Below, piece by piece: positions 7,641 to 14,002 of a stretch of DNA of 36,465 nt. The notes beneath the pieces are model-generated. The model had not been told where the DNA came from. It saw nothing but the letters and a program-made list of their open reading frames with translations, and did no database searches. The DNA is from CAYPEZ01 sp964622275 (lineage in GTDB: Bacteria; Patescibacteriota; Minisyncoccia; Phycocordibacterales; UBA6899), in assembly GCA_964622275.1 (NCBI GenBank), contig CAZUMX010000004.1, positions 1 to 36,465 of the forward strand, written 5' to 3'. The first letter of the stretch is position 1. Every line of letters starts with the position of its first letter. Made by a program: the position numbers and the translations under genes.

Positions 7641-8210
7641 ATGTTGGACTACAACGAAGTCACTGCGCGTAAGTATATTTTGGTCGATGGGCATCCTTAT
7701 GAAGTCCTCGATAGCTGGGTATTTCGCAAGCAACAGCGTAAACCTGTCAATCAGACAAAGCTCAAATCTCTCCTGACTGGAAAGGTGGCAGAAGTCACAT
7801 TCCACCAAAACGATCGTGTCGAAGAAGCTGATATGGGAAGCCGAGAAGTAAAATTCCTTTATACAAATCGGGGAGAAAATTGGTTCTGTGATCCAAAGAA
7901 CCCTGCTGACCGCTTCAAGCTTACCGATGAAATGACTGGTGACGTGCTCAAATTCATGAAGCCAAACTCAATTATCGACACGTTAACTTTCGAAGGTAAT
8001 ATTATCCGCCTCAAACCGCCTATTAAAGTCACTCTTCTTGTTAAAGAATCTGCACCAGCTGTGAAAGGCAACACTGCGCAGGGGGCGATGAAAGACGCTC
8101 TCCTCGAAACAGGAACAACCATCAAGGTTCCCCTCTTTATTAACGAGGGAGATTTGGTCACCATTAACACTGAGTCTGGAGATTACGTCGAGCGCGCAGA
8201 AAAGGGCTAA
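7641..8210 (+). CDS. efp: translation elongation factor P
   Basis: EF-P binds between the P and E sites and helps ribosomes through polyproline. The 189-residue, three-beta-barrel length is normal. The N-terminal KOW-like domain (YILVDGHPYEVLDSWVF) and the C-terminal OB domain (GTTIKVPLFINEGDLVTINT, GDYVERA) are clear. The tip loop of domain I is unusual: where E. coli has PGKGQAF with modified Lys34, this protein reads RKQQRKPVNQ, and the Lys34 column appears to be Gln. No epmA, epmB or ymfI homologue is in the window. It is monocistronic, divergent from the epimerase, and ends in a strong terminator. Confidence 0.95.
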   Translation: MLDYNEVTARKYILVDGHPYEVLDSWVFRKQQRKPVNQTKLKSLLTGKVAEVTFHQNDRVEEADMGSREVKFLYTNRGENWFCDPKNPADRFKLTDEMTGDVLKFMKPNSIIDTLTFEGNIIRLKPPIKVTLLVKESAPAVKGNTAQGAMKDALLETGTTIKVPLFINEGDLVTINTESGDYVERAEKG

Positions 8211-8232
8211 TAAGGTTATTGAGATTCACACA

Positions 8233-8267
8233 TAAAAAAGACCCAGGGTTATCCTGGGGCTTTTTTT
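8233..8267 (+). terminator. terminator of efp
   Basis: CCCAGG (8242-8247), loop GTTAT, CCTGGG (8253-8258), then seven T. The upstream A-run lets it work weakly on the other strand. Its T-run overlaps the stop of the convergent gene at 8266. Confidence 0.85.
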
Positions 8268-8508
8268 ACTCTGGGGGCCATTCCACGCCGTCCCCCTGAC
8301 ATTTTTTGCATGATTTCACGGGCCTGCGACGGCGTTTCATACAGACACACAGATGGGGGTCTCCGTCTGCAATACGCTGGAGAAGCTTGCGGAGAATGCC
8401 AATCTCGGAACTCATCCGATCTTTATTTTTTTTGATCGTACGTCGTTCTCTTAACTTCTCTTTATCACGAATGAGGAGTAGCGCCTCACGAACAATAGGT
8501 GTGGACAC
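8266..8508 (-). CDS. small basic Cys-containing protein
   Basis: An 80-residue protein, very rich in Lys and Arg. Residues about 10-48 are predicted helical and possibly coiled (EKLRERRTIKKNKDRMSSEI). The C-terminal third carries four cysteines spaced CxC-x9-CxxC (CVC, SCKKCQGDG), which could bind zinc like a minimal zinc ribbon or half a DnaJ-type knuckle. No family is named. The start is GTG at 8508, fixed by a near-perfect Shine-Dalgarno GGAGGTGA 6 nt upstream, which argues strongly that the gene is real. It might bind nucleic acid; that is inference from charge and cysteines. Confidence 0.75.
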   Translation of the reverse strand: MSTPIVREALLLIRDKEKLRERRTIKKNKDRMSSEIGILRKLLQRIADGDPHLCVCMKRRRRPVKSCKKCQGDGVEWPPE

Positions 8509-8550
8509 CTTGGGTCACCTCCATTCATCAAGAACCATTCCTGAGCTAAA

Positions 8551-8578
8551 AGTATACTCGCATGAACCCAGAGCGCAA
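8551..8578 (-). promoter_or_regulatory. candidate promoter for the small Cys protein
   Basis: Minus strand: TTGCGC 8578-8573, 16-nt spacer, TATACT 8556-8551. The -35 is poor. The leader would be about 35 nt and includes the Shine-Dalgarno. Confidence 0.4.
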
Positions 8579-8588
8579 GACAGTAAAA

Positions 8589-8616
8589 CAAAAACCCCCT
8601 TCTGGGGGTGTTTTTG
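8589..8616 (-). terminator. terminator of rpsF-ssb-rpsR
   Basis: ACCCCC (8594-8599), loop TTCT, GGGGGT (8604-8609), flanked by A-runs and T-runs on both sides, directly after the rpsR stop. Confidence 0.85.
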
Positions 8617-8619
8617 TTA

Positions 8620-8835
8620 TTAAGGAGTCACAAATGGGAGAAGGCCCATCATACGAGCTCTCTTGATTGCTTCTGAGAGCTGTCGCTGATAGCGAGCTGC
8701 AACTCCAGAGCGACGCCGTGACTGGATCTGACCATAGGGAGTCAGAAACTTCTTGAGCAGATCTGTGTCTTTGTAATCAATATATTTAACGTTGTTTGCT
8801 GTGAAGAAACAACGATTTTTCTTCATAATTGCCAT
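8620..8835 (-). CDS. rpsR: 30S ribosomal protein bS18
   Basis: A 71-residue small-subunit protein that pairs with bS6 on the 16S central domain. Typical blocks: VKYIDYKDTDLLKKFL, GQIQSRRRSGVAARYQRQL and AIKRARMMGLLPF. The usual N-terminal zinc-like CxxC is reduced to one Cys (RCFFTANN). ATG 8835 and a second ATG three codons later are both possible. It is the last gene of the operon. The common neighbour rplI (bL9) is absent; a terminator follows immediately. Confidence 0.97.
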   Translation of the reverse strand: MAIMKKNRCFFTANNVKYIDYKDTDLLKKFLTPYGQIQSRRRSGVAARYQRQLSEAIKRARMMGLLPFVTP

Positions 8836-8859
8836 AATTGTTTCTGAGGGATTAATGCT

Positions 8860-9324
8860 TTAAAATGGAATATCTTCGGGATTGATATCTTCGTCGGGAT
8901 ATTCAATGGTTGCCAAGTCTTCTTTGGGAGTTGCTTTCCCTTTTGGAGCATCAGCTGCAGGGGCAGTCGCATTGGCGCCATACGATGCTCCGCCAGACTT
9001 TGGACCAAACTGAATGCGGTCTGCGACAATTTCTGTGCGGTATTTTTTCTCACCAGACCCCTTATCATCCCAGCTTCTGGTCTGAATGCGGCCCTCGACA
9101 TATGCACCGGCTCCCTTTTTGAGATACTGATTGACCGTCTCGGCTTGTCGACCAAACACAACAACATTGTGGTAATCAGTTGATTCTTGGCGCGCACCAT
9201 TTTTGTCTTTCCACACTCGATTGGTCGCAACAGAGAACTGACATACGGCAATTCCTGATGGAAGTGACTTTAATTCTGGATCTCGAGTCAGGTTTCCGTA
9301 AAGGATCGCTTTGTTAATGTACAT
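8860..9324 (-). CDS. ssb: single-stranded DNA-binding protein
   Basis: A 154-residue SSB. The OB fold spans about residues 1-110 (MYINKAILYGNLTRDPELK, FSVATNR, TDYHNVVVFGR, YLKKGAGAYVEGRI). A Gly/Ala-rich linker leads to an acidic tip ending PEDIPF, the protein-interaction peptide that recruits repair enzymes such as RecO. The frame is open 23 codons upstream, but those residues overlap rpsF and do not look like SSB, so MYINKAI at 9324 is chosen. It sits between rpsF and rpsR, the classical order. No Shine-Dalgarno is visible in the 13-nt gap. Confidence 0.96.
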   Translation of the reverse strand: MYINKAILYGNLTRDPELKSLPSGIAVCQFSVATNRVWKDKNGARQESTDYHNVVVFGRQAETVNQYLKKGAGAYVEGRIQTRSWDDKGSGEKKYRTEIVADRIQFGPKSGGASYGANATAPAADAPKGKATPKEDLATIEYPDEDINPEDIPF

Positions 9325-9337
9325 AAGTGAAGGGTGA

Positions 9338-9832
9338 TTAGATTTTAACCTCTCCTCCCGCAAGCTCGTCGATGGTCTTATCAAGTTCCGCATCAGTCAT
9401 GACTGGCTTTTCTTTCTCTTCTTTCTTGCCAGTGCGCTCTTCACGGTCATCTTGGCGTCCCGCCTGAGCAATGAGCTTCTTTGGCATCAGGGTGTTTTCC
9501 TTTGCAGTTTTGATAATAATAAATCGAAGTACCTTCAAGTTCCCATCAAGGCTCTTCTTCACCGCAGGCGCTGCAGAGGTTGGAGCCTCAAACTTGACCC
9601 ATCCGAAGTATGCGCTGGTGTAAGTCTTGCGTTGATTATTCGCAACCTTCACCATTGGATAGGCGAGCTCCATCATTTTTGGGAACTCTTCACTAATAAT
9701 GACGCCCCCTTCTTTTTCGATCACGTCATGGACGTGCGCAACCTGCGCACCGACTTCCTCCTCGGGGACGGAGGAAATGACATGAAAACCTACCTCATAT
9801 ACGTTGGTAGGAACGTCTTCGTGTTTACTCAT
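9338..9832 (-). CDS. rpsF: 30S ribosomal protein bS6
   Basis: A 164-residue bS6, longer than the usual 95-135 because of a charged C-terminal tail (about residues 115-164, DDREERTGKKEEKEK then an acidic helix). The ferredoxin-like core includes YEVGFHVISS, HDVIEKEGGVIISEEF, MMELAYPMVK and FIIIKTAKEN. A TTG seven codons upstream could extend the frame, but ATG 9832 is chosen because the -10 of a good promoter lies 11 nt before it, giving a leader of only 4-5 nt. It is the first gene of rpsF-ssb-rpsR. Confidence 0.95.
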   Translation of the reverse strand: MSKHEDVPTNVYEVGFHVISSVPEEEVGAQVAHVHDVIEKEGGVIISEEFPKMMELAYPMVKVANNQRKTYTSAYFGWVKFEAPTSAAPAVKKSLDGNLKVLRFIIIKTAKENTLMPKKLIAQAGRQDDREERTGKKEEKEKPVMTDAELDKTIDELAGGEVKI

Positions 9833-9843
9833 ACGTGGGGGTG

Positions 9844-9872
9844 AGTCTACCAAAGAGAGAGGATAAAGTCAA
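9844..9872 (-). promoter_or_regulatory. promoter of rpsF-ssb-rpsR, TTGACT-17-TAGACT
   Basis: Minus strand: TTGACT 9872-9867, 17-nt spacer, TAGACT 9849-9844. The predicted start near 9837 leaves almost no leader before the ATG at 9832, so an autogenous S6:S18 leader structure is not possible on this transcript. Confidence 0.6.
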
Positions 9873-9898
9873 AAGATGGCCAGAAATAAGCCTTATAT

Positions 9899-9931
9899 AA
9901 AAAAATAAACACCTGGCTTAAGCTAGGTGTT
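9899..9931 (-). terminator. terminator of the candidate small RNA
   Basis: Minus strand: AACACCT, inner palindrome GCTTAAGC, AGGTGTT, then TATTTTTTTAT. It insulates rpsF from upstream transcription. Confidence 0.75.
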
Positions 9932-10019
9932 GTTGGTTGGTCCCGAAGGACGAAATGAAAATGAAAGAAAGAGCAAATGTCTTCAGCTGTTGTTCCTCGA
10001 AAGGAACTGAGCATCTGAC
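9899..10019 (-). ncRNA. candidate small RNA with UUCG-capped hairpins
   Basis: No ORF is credible here. On the minus strand a promoter (10026-10053) is followed by four structural elements. These are ATCTGA-TCAGAT (10025-10013), GTTCCT with loop TTCG and AGGAAC (10007-9992), GTCC with loop TTCG and GGAC (9951-9940), and a terminator hairpin AACACCT/AGGTGTT (9931-9908) with a T-run. UUCG loops are a hallmark of structured RNA and appear only when read on this strand. The RNA would be about 120 nt. Its function is unknown and it matches no RNA family I can recognise. Confidence 0.5.
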
Positions 10020-10025
10020 TCAGAT

Positions 10026-10053
10026 AGAATATCCTATATAAAAAACAGGTCAA
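10026..10053 (-). promoter_or_regulatory. candidate promoter of the small RNA, TTGACC-16-TATTCT
   Basis: Minus strand: TTGACC 10053-10048, 16-nt spacer, TATTCT 10031-10026. The predicted start is near 10019, just before the first hairpin. Confidence 0.45.
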
Positions 10054-10090
10054 TCCCCCCAATGTGGATAACTCAGAATCACTCAATATG

Positions 10091-10116
10091 AAAAGGCCCC
10101 GCAGATTTGCGGAGCC
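10091..10116 (-). terminator. probable terminator of the tatD operon or of an upstream RNA
   Basis: Minus strand: GGC-CCGC pairs with GCGG-GCC around a short loop with one mismatch, then TTTTCAT. The T-run is short, so efficiency is uncertain. Confidence 0.5.
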
Positions 10117-10215
10117 TACTATCTGTGTTCCGACTAGCGGAACGAATGATTTGCACCCAAAAAGCGGATGCGTTGAAAAGAACGTTCCAGTCGACAGACT
10201 GGGAACGGCTCGGTT
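10117..10215. repeat. cluster of hairpins between tatD and the small RNA
   Basis: Two clear inverted repeats: GTTCCG/CGGAAC (10127-10143) and CGTTCC-AGTC/GACT-GGAACG (10183-10207, one bulge). A weaker pairing (GCA...TGC) lies at 10153-10170. With the terminator at 10091-10116 they could form the 3' part of the tatD mRNA or a separate RNA. Orientation cannot be decided from symmetry alone. Confidence 0.4.
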
Positions 10216-10265
10216 TTTGCATAATGCATACACCTCTCGCCGTACAAGATCTATCCTACTTATCA

Positions 10266-11063
10266 TTATGAGAGAGTCAAGTTCCAGCGACTGAGACTAT
10301 TTTCTTTAATCCGTTCTGCTACTTCACCCTCCCCTTCTCCTCGAATCTCCGCTATTCTTTTGATAATAAGCGGTACGTGACTTGATTCATTACGTTTCCC
10401 GCGAAATGGCACCGGAGCGACATAAGGACAGTCTGTTTCTGCCATAATCCGGTCAATGGGAGAGTGCTTCACAACATCATCGTAGTTATGAGCAAATGTC
10501 AGAACTCCAGTGAAAGAGAGGGTGAAATCTAAAGCAAAATACTTCTTTGCGGTCTCCCAATCAGCAGAATAAAAATGAATGTTTCCTTGAAGCTTCTCCC
10601 CTCCCCCCCGTTTATACACCTCGAGAATATCGATAAGTTCTTTGTGGGCATCCCGACAGTGAATCATGAGTGGCTTTTTTGTATCAATAGCAAGTTCGAT
10701 ATGCGCAACAAAAAGATCACGCTGACGTTTCCTCTCCTCCGGAGAATCAATGCGCATTCGGTAATAGTCGAGGCCGCATTCGCCAATCCCTACTACTTTA
10801 GGATGCTTTGCGTGCTCTCGATACCAATAGTCATCAAATATCTCATCGTGTTTATCTGTTGGATGCTGACCGATCGTTGCCCAGGTATTCGAGTACGTAT
10901 CAGCGCAGTCGATGGCACGCTGGCTCATATCTTTATCGGTACCAACCATAATTGCACCCACACAAGCTTCAGCCATCCGTGAGAACGTCTCATCCCTGTC
11001 TATATCAAAGACAGGATCATTTTGATGCGAATGAATGTCGATATACCTCATCATATCCATCAT
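10266..11063 (-). CDS. tatD: TatD family metal-dependent DNase
   Basis: A 265-residue TIM-barrel metallohydrolase of the TatD/YcfH family (3'-5' DNase or DNA quality control). Metal ligands are visible: DIHSHQ near the N-terminus, GIGECGLDYY (Glu), MIHCRDA (His), a later His in GNIHFYS, and ETDCPYVAP (Asp). The ATG at 11063 overlaps the stop of the upstream MazG-like gene (ATGA), so translation is coupled. It is the last gene of the permease-metG-mazG-tatD operon; tatD is beside metG in many bacteria. Several Met codons at the start (MMDMM) make the exact start uncertain by a few residues. Confidence 0.95.
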   Translation of the reverse strand: MMDMMRYIDIHSHQNDPVFDIDRDETFSRMAEACVGAIMVGTDKDMSQRAIDCADTYSNTWATIGQHPTDKHDEIFDDYWYREHAKHPKVVGIGECGLDYYRMRIDSPEERKRQRDLFVAHIELAIDTKKPLMIHCRDAHKELIDILEVYKRGGGEKLQGNIHFYSADWETAKKYFALDFTLSFTGVLTFAHNYDDVVKHSPIDRIMAETDCPYVAPVPFRGKRNESSHVPLIIKRIAEIRGEGEGEVAERIKENSLSRWNLTLS

Positions 11064-11425
11064 TTGTTGTCGAAGTAGTCGATGTATTCGAGGTACAGCC
11101 CCTTCTCGAAACCTCCCCTCTTCTCTTTTTTTGCACCACGGAGGGCTAGCACCTCCTCGAGTGAGATGTCGTTGTGGTACAAAATCGCATCAATCACCTC
11201 AATAAGATCTCCGAGCTCCTCTTTTAGATGCGTCTTGTCCTCTTCGTCGTACGCAGCACGAACCTCTTGCATCTCTTCGGCGAGCTTATTCTTGAGTTCA
11301 TGAAGGATCTCTTCTGTCGAAAGATGCCGTACCTTAAAGTCACTGGCACTCACTTTATTCTTCACATCATGCTCGTAAACGTCGATCATCTTGTCTCTTA
11401 CGAGCTTGTTGTAGATCTTCTTCAT
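11060..11425 (-). CDS. MazG-like nucleoside triphosphate pyrophosphohydrolase
   Basis: A 121-residue all-alpha NTP pyrophosphatase of the MazG/phosphoribosyl-ATP pyrophosphohydrolase-like group. The N-terminal signature is YNKLVRDKMIDV. Metal-binding acids are in EEMQEV and in EELGDLIEVIDAI, the ExxE...ExxD pattern of the superfamily. Such proteins remove non-canonical nucleotides (house-cleaning); the substrate here is unknown. It overlaps metG and tatD by 4 nt each (ATGA at both ends), so all three are translated as a unit. Confidence 0.88.
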   Translation of the reverse strand: MKKIYNKLVRDKMIDVYEHDVKNKVSASDFKVRHLSTEEILHELKNKLAEEMQEVRAAYDEEDKTHLKEELGDLIEVIDAILYHNDISLEEVLALRGAKKEKRGGFEKGLYLEYIDYFDNK

Positions 11426-12867
11426 GGAAGGCGGTTGAAAAGGGGCTTCTCTGGCATCTTGTGCTCACGGATAAGACGCTGTATTTCTTCTGCGGTGCGA
11501 GGGAGGAAGATATGCAAATCTCTGGCAATTGTTGCAAGCTTCCACACACATTCTTTCACAAGAATCTTCCCTTGTTCTGGATCGCTTTTTACAACCTTAA
11601 ATGGTTCTGTCTTTTGGATGTATGCATCAAGTTCTGTGACCAGCTTCATGATGTATTCAACGCCACGTTTAAGATCATATTCATCCATGTGCCCCGAGAG
11701 ATGTCGTTCTGTTTCATTGTTTGTAGGGAGATCAACAGCATCCACGAGATGGGTCGTCGCCATTTTCATAATGCGACTCGTGAGATTTCCAATACCATTC
11801 TGGAGGTACGCGGCATAAGAGGCCTTCATGCTCTCCATGGTTAAGTCACCATCTTCAAAACTTGGCACATCGTGGAGAAGAACAAAGCGCAGCACGTCCT
11901 CCGGAAACATCGCATATCCTTCAAACGCCTTAATGACATCAAATGGGCTAATCACATTTCCTAAAGACTTAGACATTTTTTGTCCTCCACTGGTAATGAA
12001 TCCATCCACAATAATATGCTTGGATGCTGGGAGCCCTGCAGACATGAGCATCCCTTGCCACATGAGCGATTGTTGGCGAGTGTTGTCCTTACCACAATAC
12101 TGGATGACCGGCCACCACTTCTCAAACTTTGCCAAGTCTGTCGGCCAACCAATCGCTGAGACATAGTTCACAAGCGCATCGAACCAGACGTACATCACCT
12201 GTGTCTCGTCTCCCGGGACAGGAACACCCCAAGACATCTTGGACTTCAAACGAGAAATGGAGAAATCTTCGAGTCCCCGCTCTAGAAAAGCGAGCATCTC
12301 GTTGCGGCGCGACTCAGGAATGACAAAATCCGGATGAGAGCGGAAATACTCTTTCAGCTTTTCGGTATAACTTGAGAACCGGAAGAAATAATTCTCTTCT
12401 TCGCGAAGCTCCAGGTCGCGGTTGGGGTGAATGGGGCACTTTCCATGGTCGAGCTCAGAATCCGTCTTTTCAAGTTCGCACCCGACGCAATACTTCACTT
12501 TGTAGTGCTTTTTATAGATGTCTTTTTCGCAACGCTTCCAAAATTCCTGAGCCGCAGCAACGTGGTGTGCATCAGTGGTACGAATAAAATTATCGACAGA
12601 GAGATTAAGGAGATTCTTGAGTTCACGAAAACGTTCTGCAAATTTGTCGGTATATCGTTGCGGGTCAATCCCCTCTTTTTTTGCCCCCTCCTCTATTTTT
12701 GCACCATGTTCATCTGTCCCGGTATTCAAAAAGACCTCTTTTCCTAGGTTGCGATAATAACGTGCGAGGGTGTCTGCACGTATGATCTCCATGGCAAATC
12801 CCACATGCGGGTCTGCGTTCACGTACGGGAGTGTTGTCGTGATATATACAGCGTTCTTCTCACTCAT
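11422..12867 (-). CDS. metG: methionyl-tRNA synthetase
   Basis: A class I aminoacyl-tRNA synthetase charging tRNA-Met. The 481-residue short form lacks the C-terminal tRNA-binding domain. The HIGH-like motif is HVGF (residues 21-24), with Phe where the final His is usual. KMSKS is at 297-301. The CP insert has one knuckle, with ligands C127, C130, C144 and H147, where a fourth Cys is common. The GKD segment reads GKDNTRQQSLMW. The anticodon-binding helical domain occupies about residues 350-475. It starts 3 nt after the permease gene and overlaps the MazG-like gene by 4 nt. Confidence 0.96.
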   Translation of the reverse strand: MSEKNAVYITTTLPYVNADPHVGFAMEIIRADTLARYYRNLGKEVFLNTGTDEHGAKIEEGAKKEGIDPQRYTDKFAERFRELKNLLNLSVDNFIRTTDAHHVAAAQEFWKRCEKDIYKKHYKVKYCVGCELEKTDSELDHGKCPIHPNRDLELREEENYFFRFSSYTEKLKEYFRSHPDFVIPESRRNEMLAFLERGLEDFSISRLKSKMSWGVPVPGDETQVMYVWFDALVNYVSAIGWPTDLAKFEKWWPVIQYCGKDNTRQQSLMWQGMLMSAGLPASKHIIVDGFITSGGQKMSKSLGNVISPFDVIKAFEGYAMFPEDVLRFVLLHDVPSFEDGDLTMESMKASYAAYLQNGIGNLTSRIMKMATTHLVDAVDLPTNNETERHLSGHMDEYDLKRGVEYIMKLVTELDAYIQKTEPFKVVKSDPEQGKILVKECVWKLATIARDLHIFLPRTAEEIQRLIREHKMPEKPLFNRLP

Positions 12868-12870
12868 ACC

Positions 12871-13965
12871 TCAAGCATCAATAATATTCTTTGTTTTTGC
12901 AACATCTTGAAGGTACTCAACCAAAATCGCTGCTACTGGAACAGCCAAAACGATCCCGAGGAAACCCGCAGTCTTCGCTCCGATGATTAACGCTAAAATG
13001 GATACCATTGAGGGGACGCCAACAACCTTGTTCACGATCTGTGGGTAAATCAGGTGGTTTTCAAGCTGCTGCATGACGAAATAGACCGCAACCATGACTA
13101 GTGCTGCCTCAAATCCTGGTGCGGTTGAAAAGAGTGCATTAGAAAACCCGTTTGAGAACGCTATGAACACCGCCGGAACTGCGGCCAATATAGGACCGAA
13201 AATAGGTATAACCTCCATGATCATAGCGATCAATGCTAGGAAGAGCGCGTTTGGAACCCCAAGAAGAGCGAGGACCATGTACACAAGGACTCCCATAAGG
13301 ACAGCGAGGACAATCTGGCCTTGGAACCATTGACCGATCTTTTCTTGTGAGCGTCTCCAAAGATCAACAACATAATCTTGTTTTTTGGCAGGACTAACGA
13401 GCTTCAAGAATGTCTCAATCCCCTTTTCTTGAGCTGCAAAATAAAACGACAGCACAATAATGAGGACAAAAGATAAGACACCACCAAAGACAGTACTGAA
13501 GGTTTGGATAATATCTCCTGACCCGAGTGTCCCTTGAGCAAAATTAAACACGTCACCAGCCCCCGATGACGGGAAAACCCCCTCAAGAGCTTCGCCTACG
13601 GTACCAGTTGTATTCGAGTGTTCTTGAAGCGGGTTCCATAATTCGAGCTGCAACGTCTTTGGAAGTTTTTGAGACAAAATATTAAAATCTTGCCAAACCG
13701 CTGGGATAAAGAAATAAAACACAACCCCAAAAAGACTGGCAAGAATCGCATAGATCAAGATGATCGCTGGAAGACGCGGAACTTTGTGTTCGATAAACCA
13801 CTTTGTAATTGGTTCAATTGCTGAAGCTAGGACAACTGATGTGAGTAGAACAAGGAGAATATCCCGCAAAAACCAAGCCATCAGACACAACCCCAAAATA
13901 AAGACCGCACGGAGAATAGATCCGGACGAGATGTGGAGAGTCAATTCGTGTTCATCGTCGCGCAT
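12871..13965 (-). CDS. AI-2E family transporter / PerM-like permease
   Basis: A 364-residue polytopic membrane protein of the AI-2E exporter family (TqsA, YdiK, PerM). Hydrophobic segments lie near residues 15-50, 65-90, 155-180 and 210-345. The family segment MIMEVIPIFGPILAAVPAVF is present, and the C-terminal LENHLIYPQIVNKVVGVPSMVSI is typical. Substrates of most members are unknown; sodium-proton exchange and autoinducer export have been reported for some. It is the first gene of the operon with metG, mazG-like and tatD. Confidence 0.92.
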   Translation of the reverse strand: MRDDEHELTLHISSGSILRAVFILGLCLMAWFLRDILLVLLTSVVLASAIEPITKWFIEHKVPRLPAIILIYAILASLFGVVFYFFIPAVWQDFNILSQKLPKTLQLELWNPLQEHSNTTGTVGEALEGVFPSSGAGDVFNFAQGTLGSGDIIQTFSTVFGGVLSFVLIIVLSFYFAAQEKGIETFLKLVSPAKKQDYVVDLWRRSQEKIGQWFQGQIVLAVLMGVLVYMVLALLGVPNALFLALIAMIMEVIPIFGPILAAVPAVFIAFSNGFSNALFSTAPGFEAALVMVAVYFVMQQLENHLIYPQIVNKVVGVPSMVSILALIIGAKTAGFLGIVLAVPVAAILVEYLQDVAKTKNIIDA

Positions 13966-13976
13966 AGGACAGTGTC

Positions 13977-13985
13977 ATCATACCA
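13977..13985 (-). promoter_or_regulatory. extended -10 promoter of the permease-metG operon
   Basis: Minus strand: TGGTATGAT (extended -10, TATGAT at 13982-13977). The ATG at 13965 is 11 nt further on, leaving a leader of about 4 nt. No good -35. Confidence 0.4.
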
Positions 13986-14002
13986 TCCTGATGAAAAAAA
14001 AC

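Noticed and set aside
8860..9393. 177-residue ssb starting upstream at 9393
   Set aside because: The extra 23 residues overlap rpsF and do not resemble SSB; MYINKAI at 9324 is the natural start.
9847..10266. 139-residue minus-strand ORF between tatD and rpsF
   Set aside because: It passes through two terminator-like hairpins, the promoter of the candidate small RNA and the rpsF promoter; the translation is rich in Phe, Ser and Leu without pattern.
11228..11818. 196-residue plus-strand ORF opposite metG and the MazG-like gene
   Set aside because: Shadow frame over two firmly identified genes.
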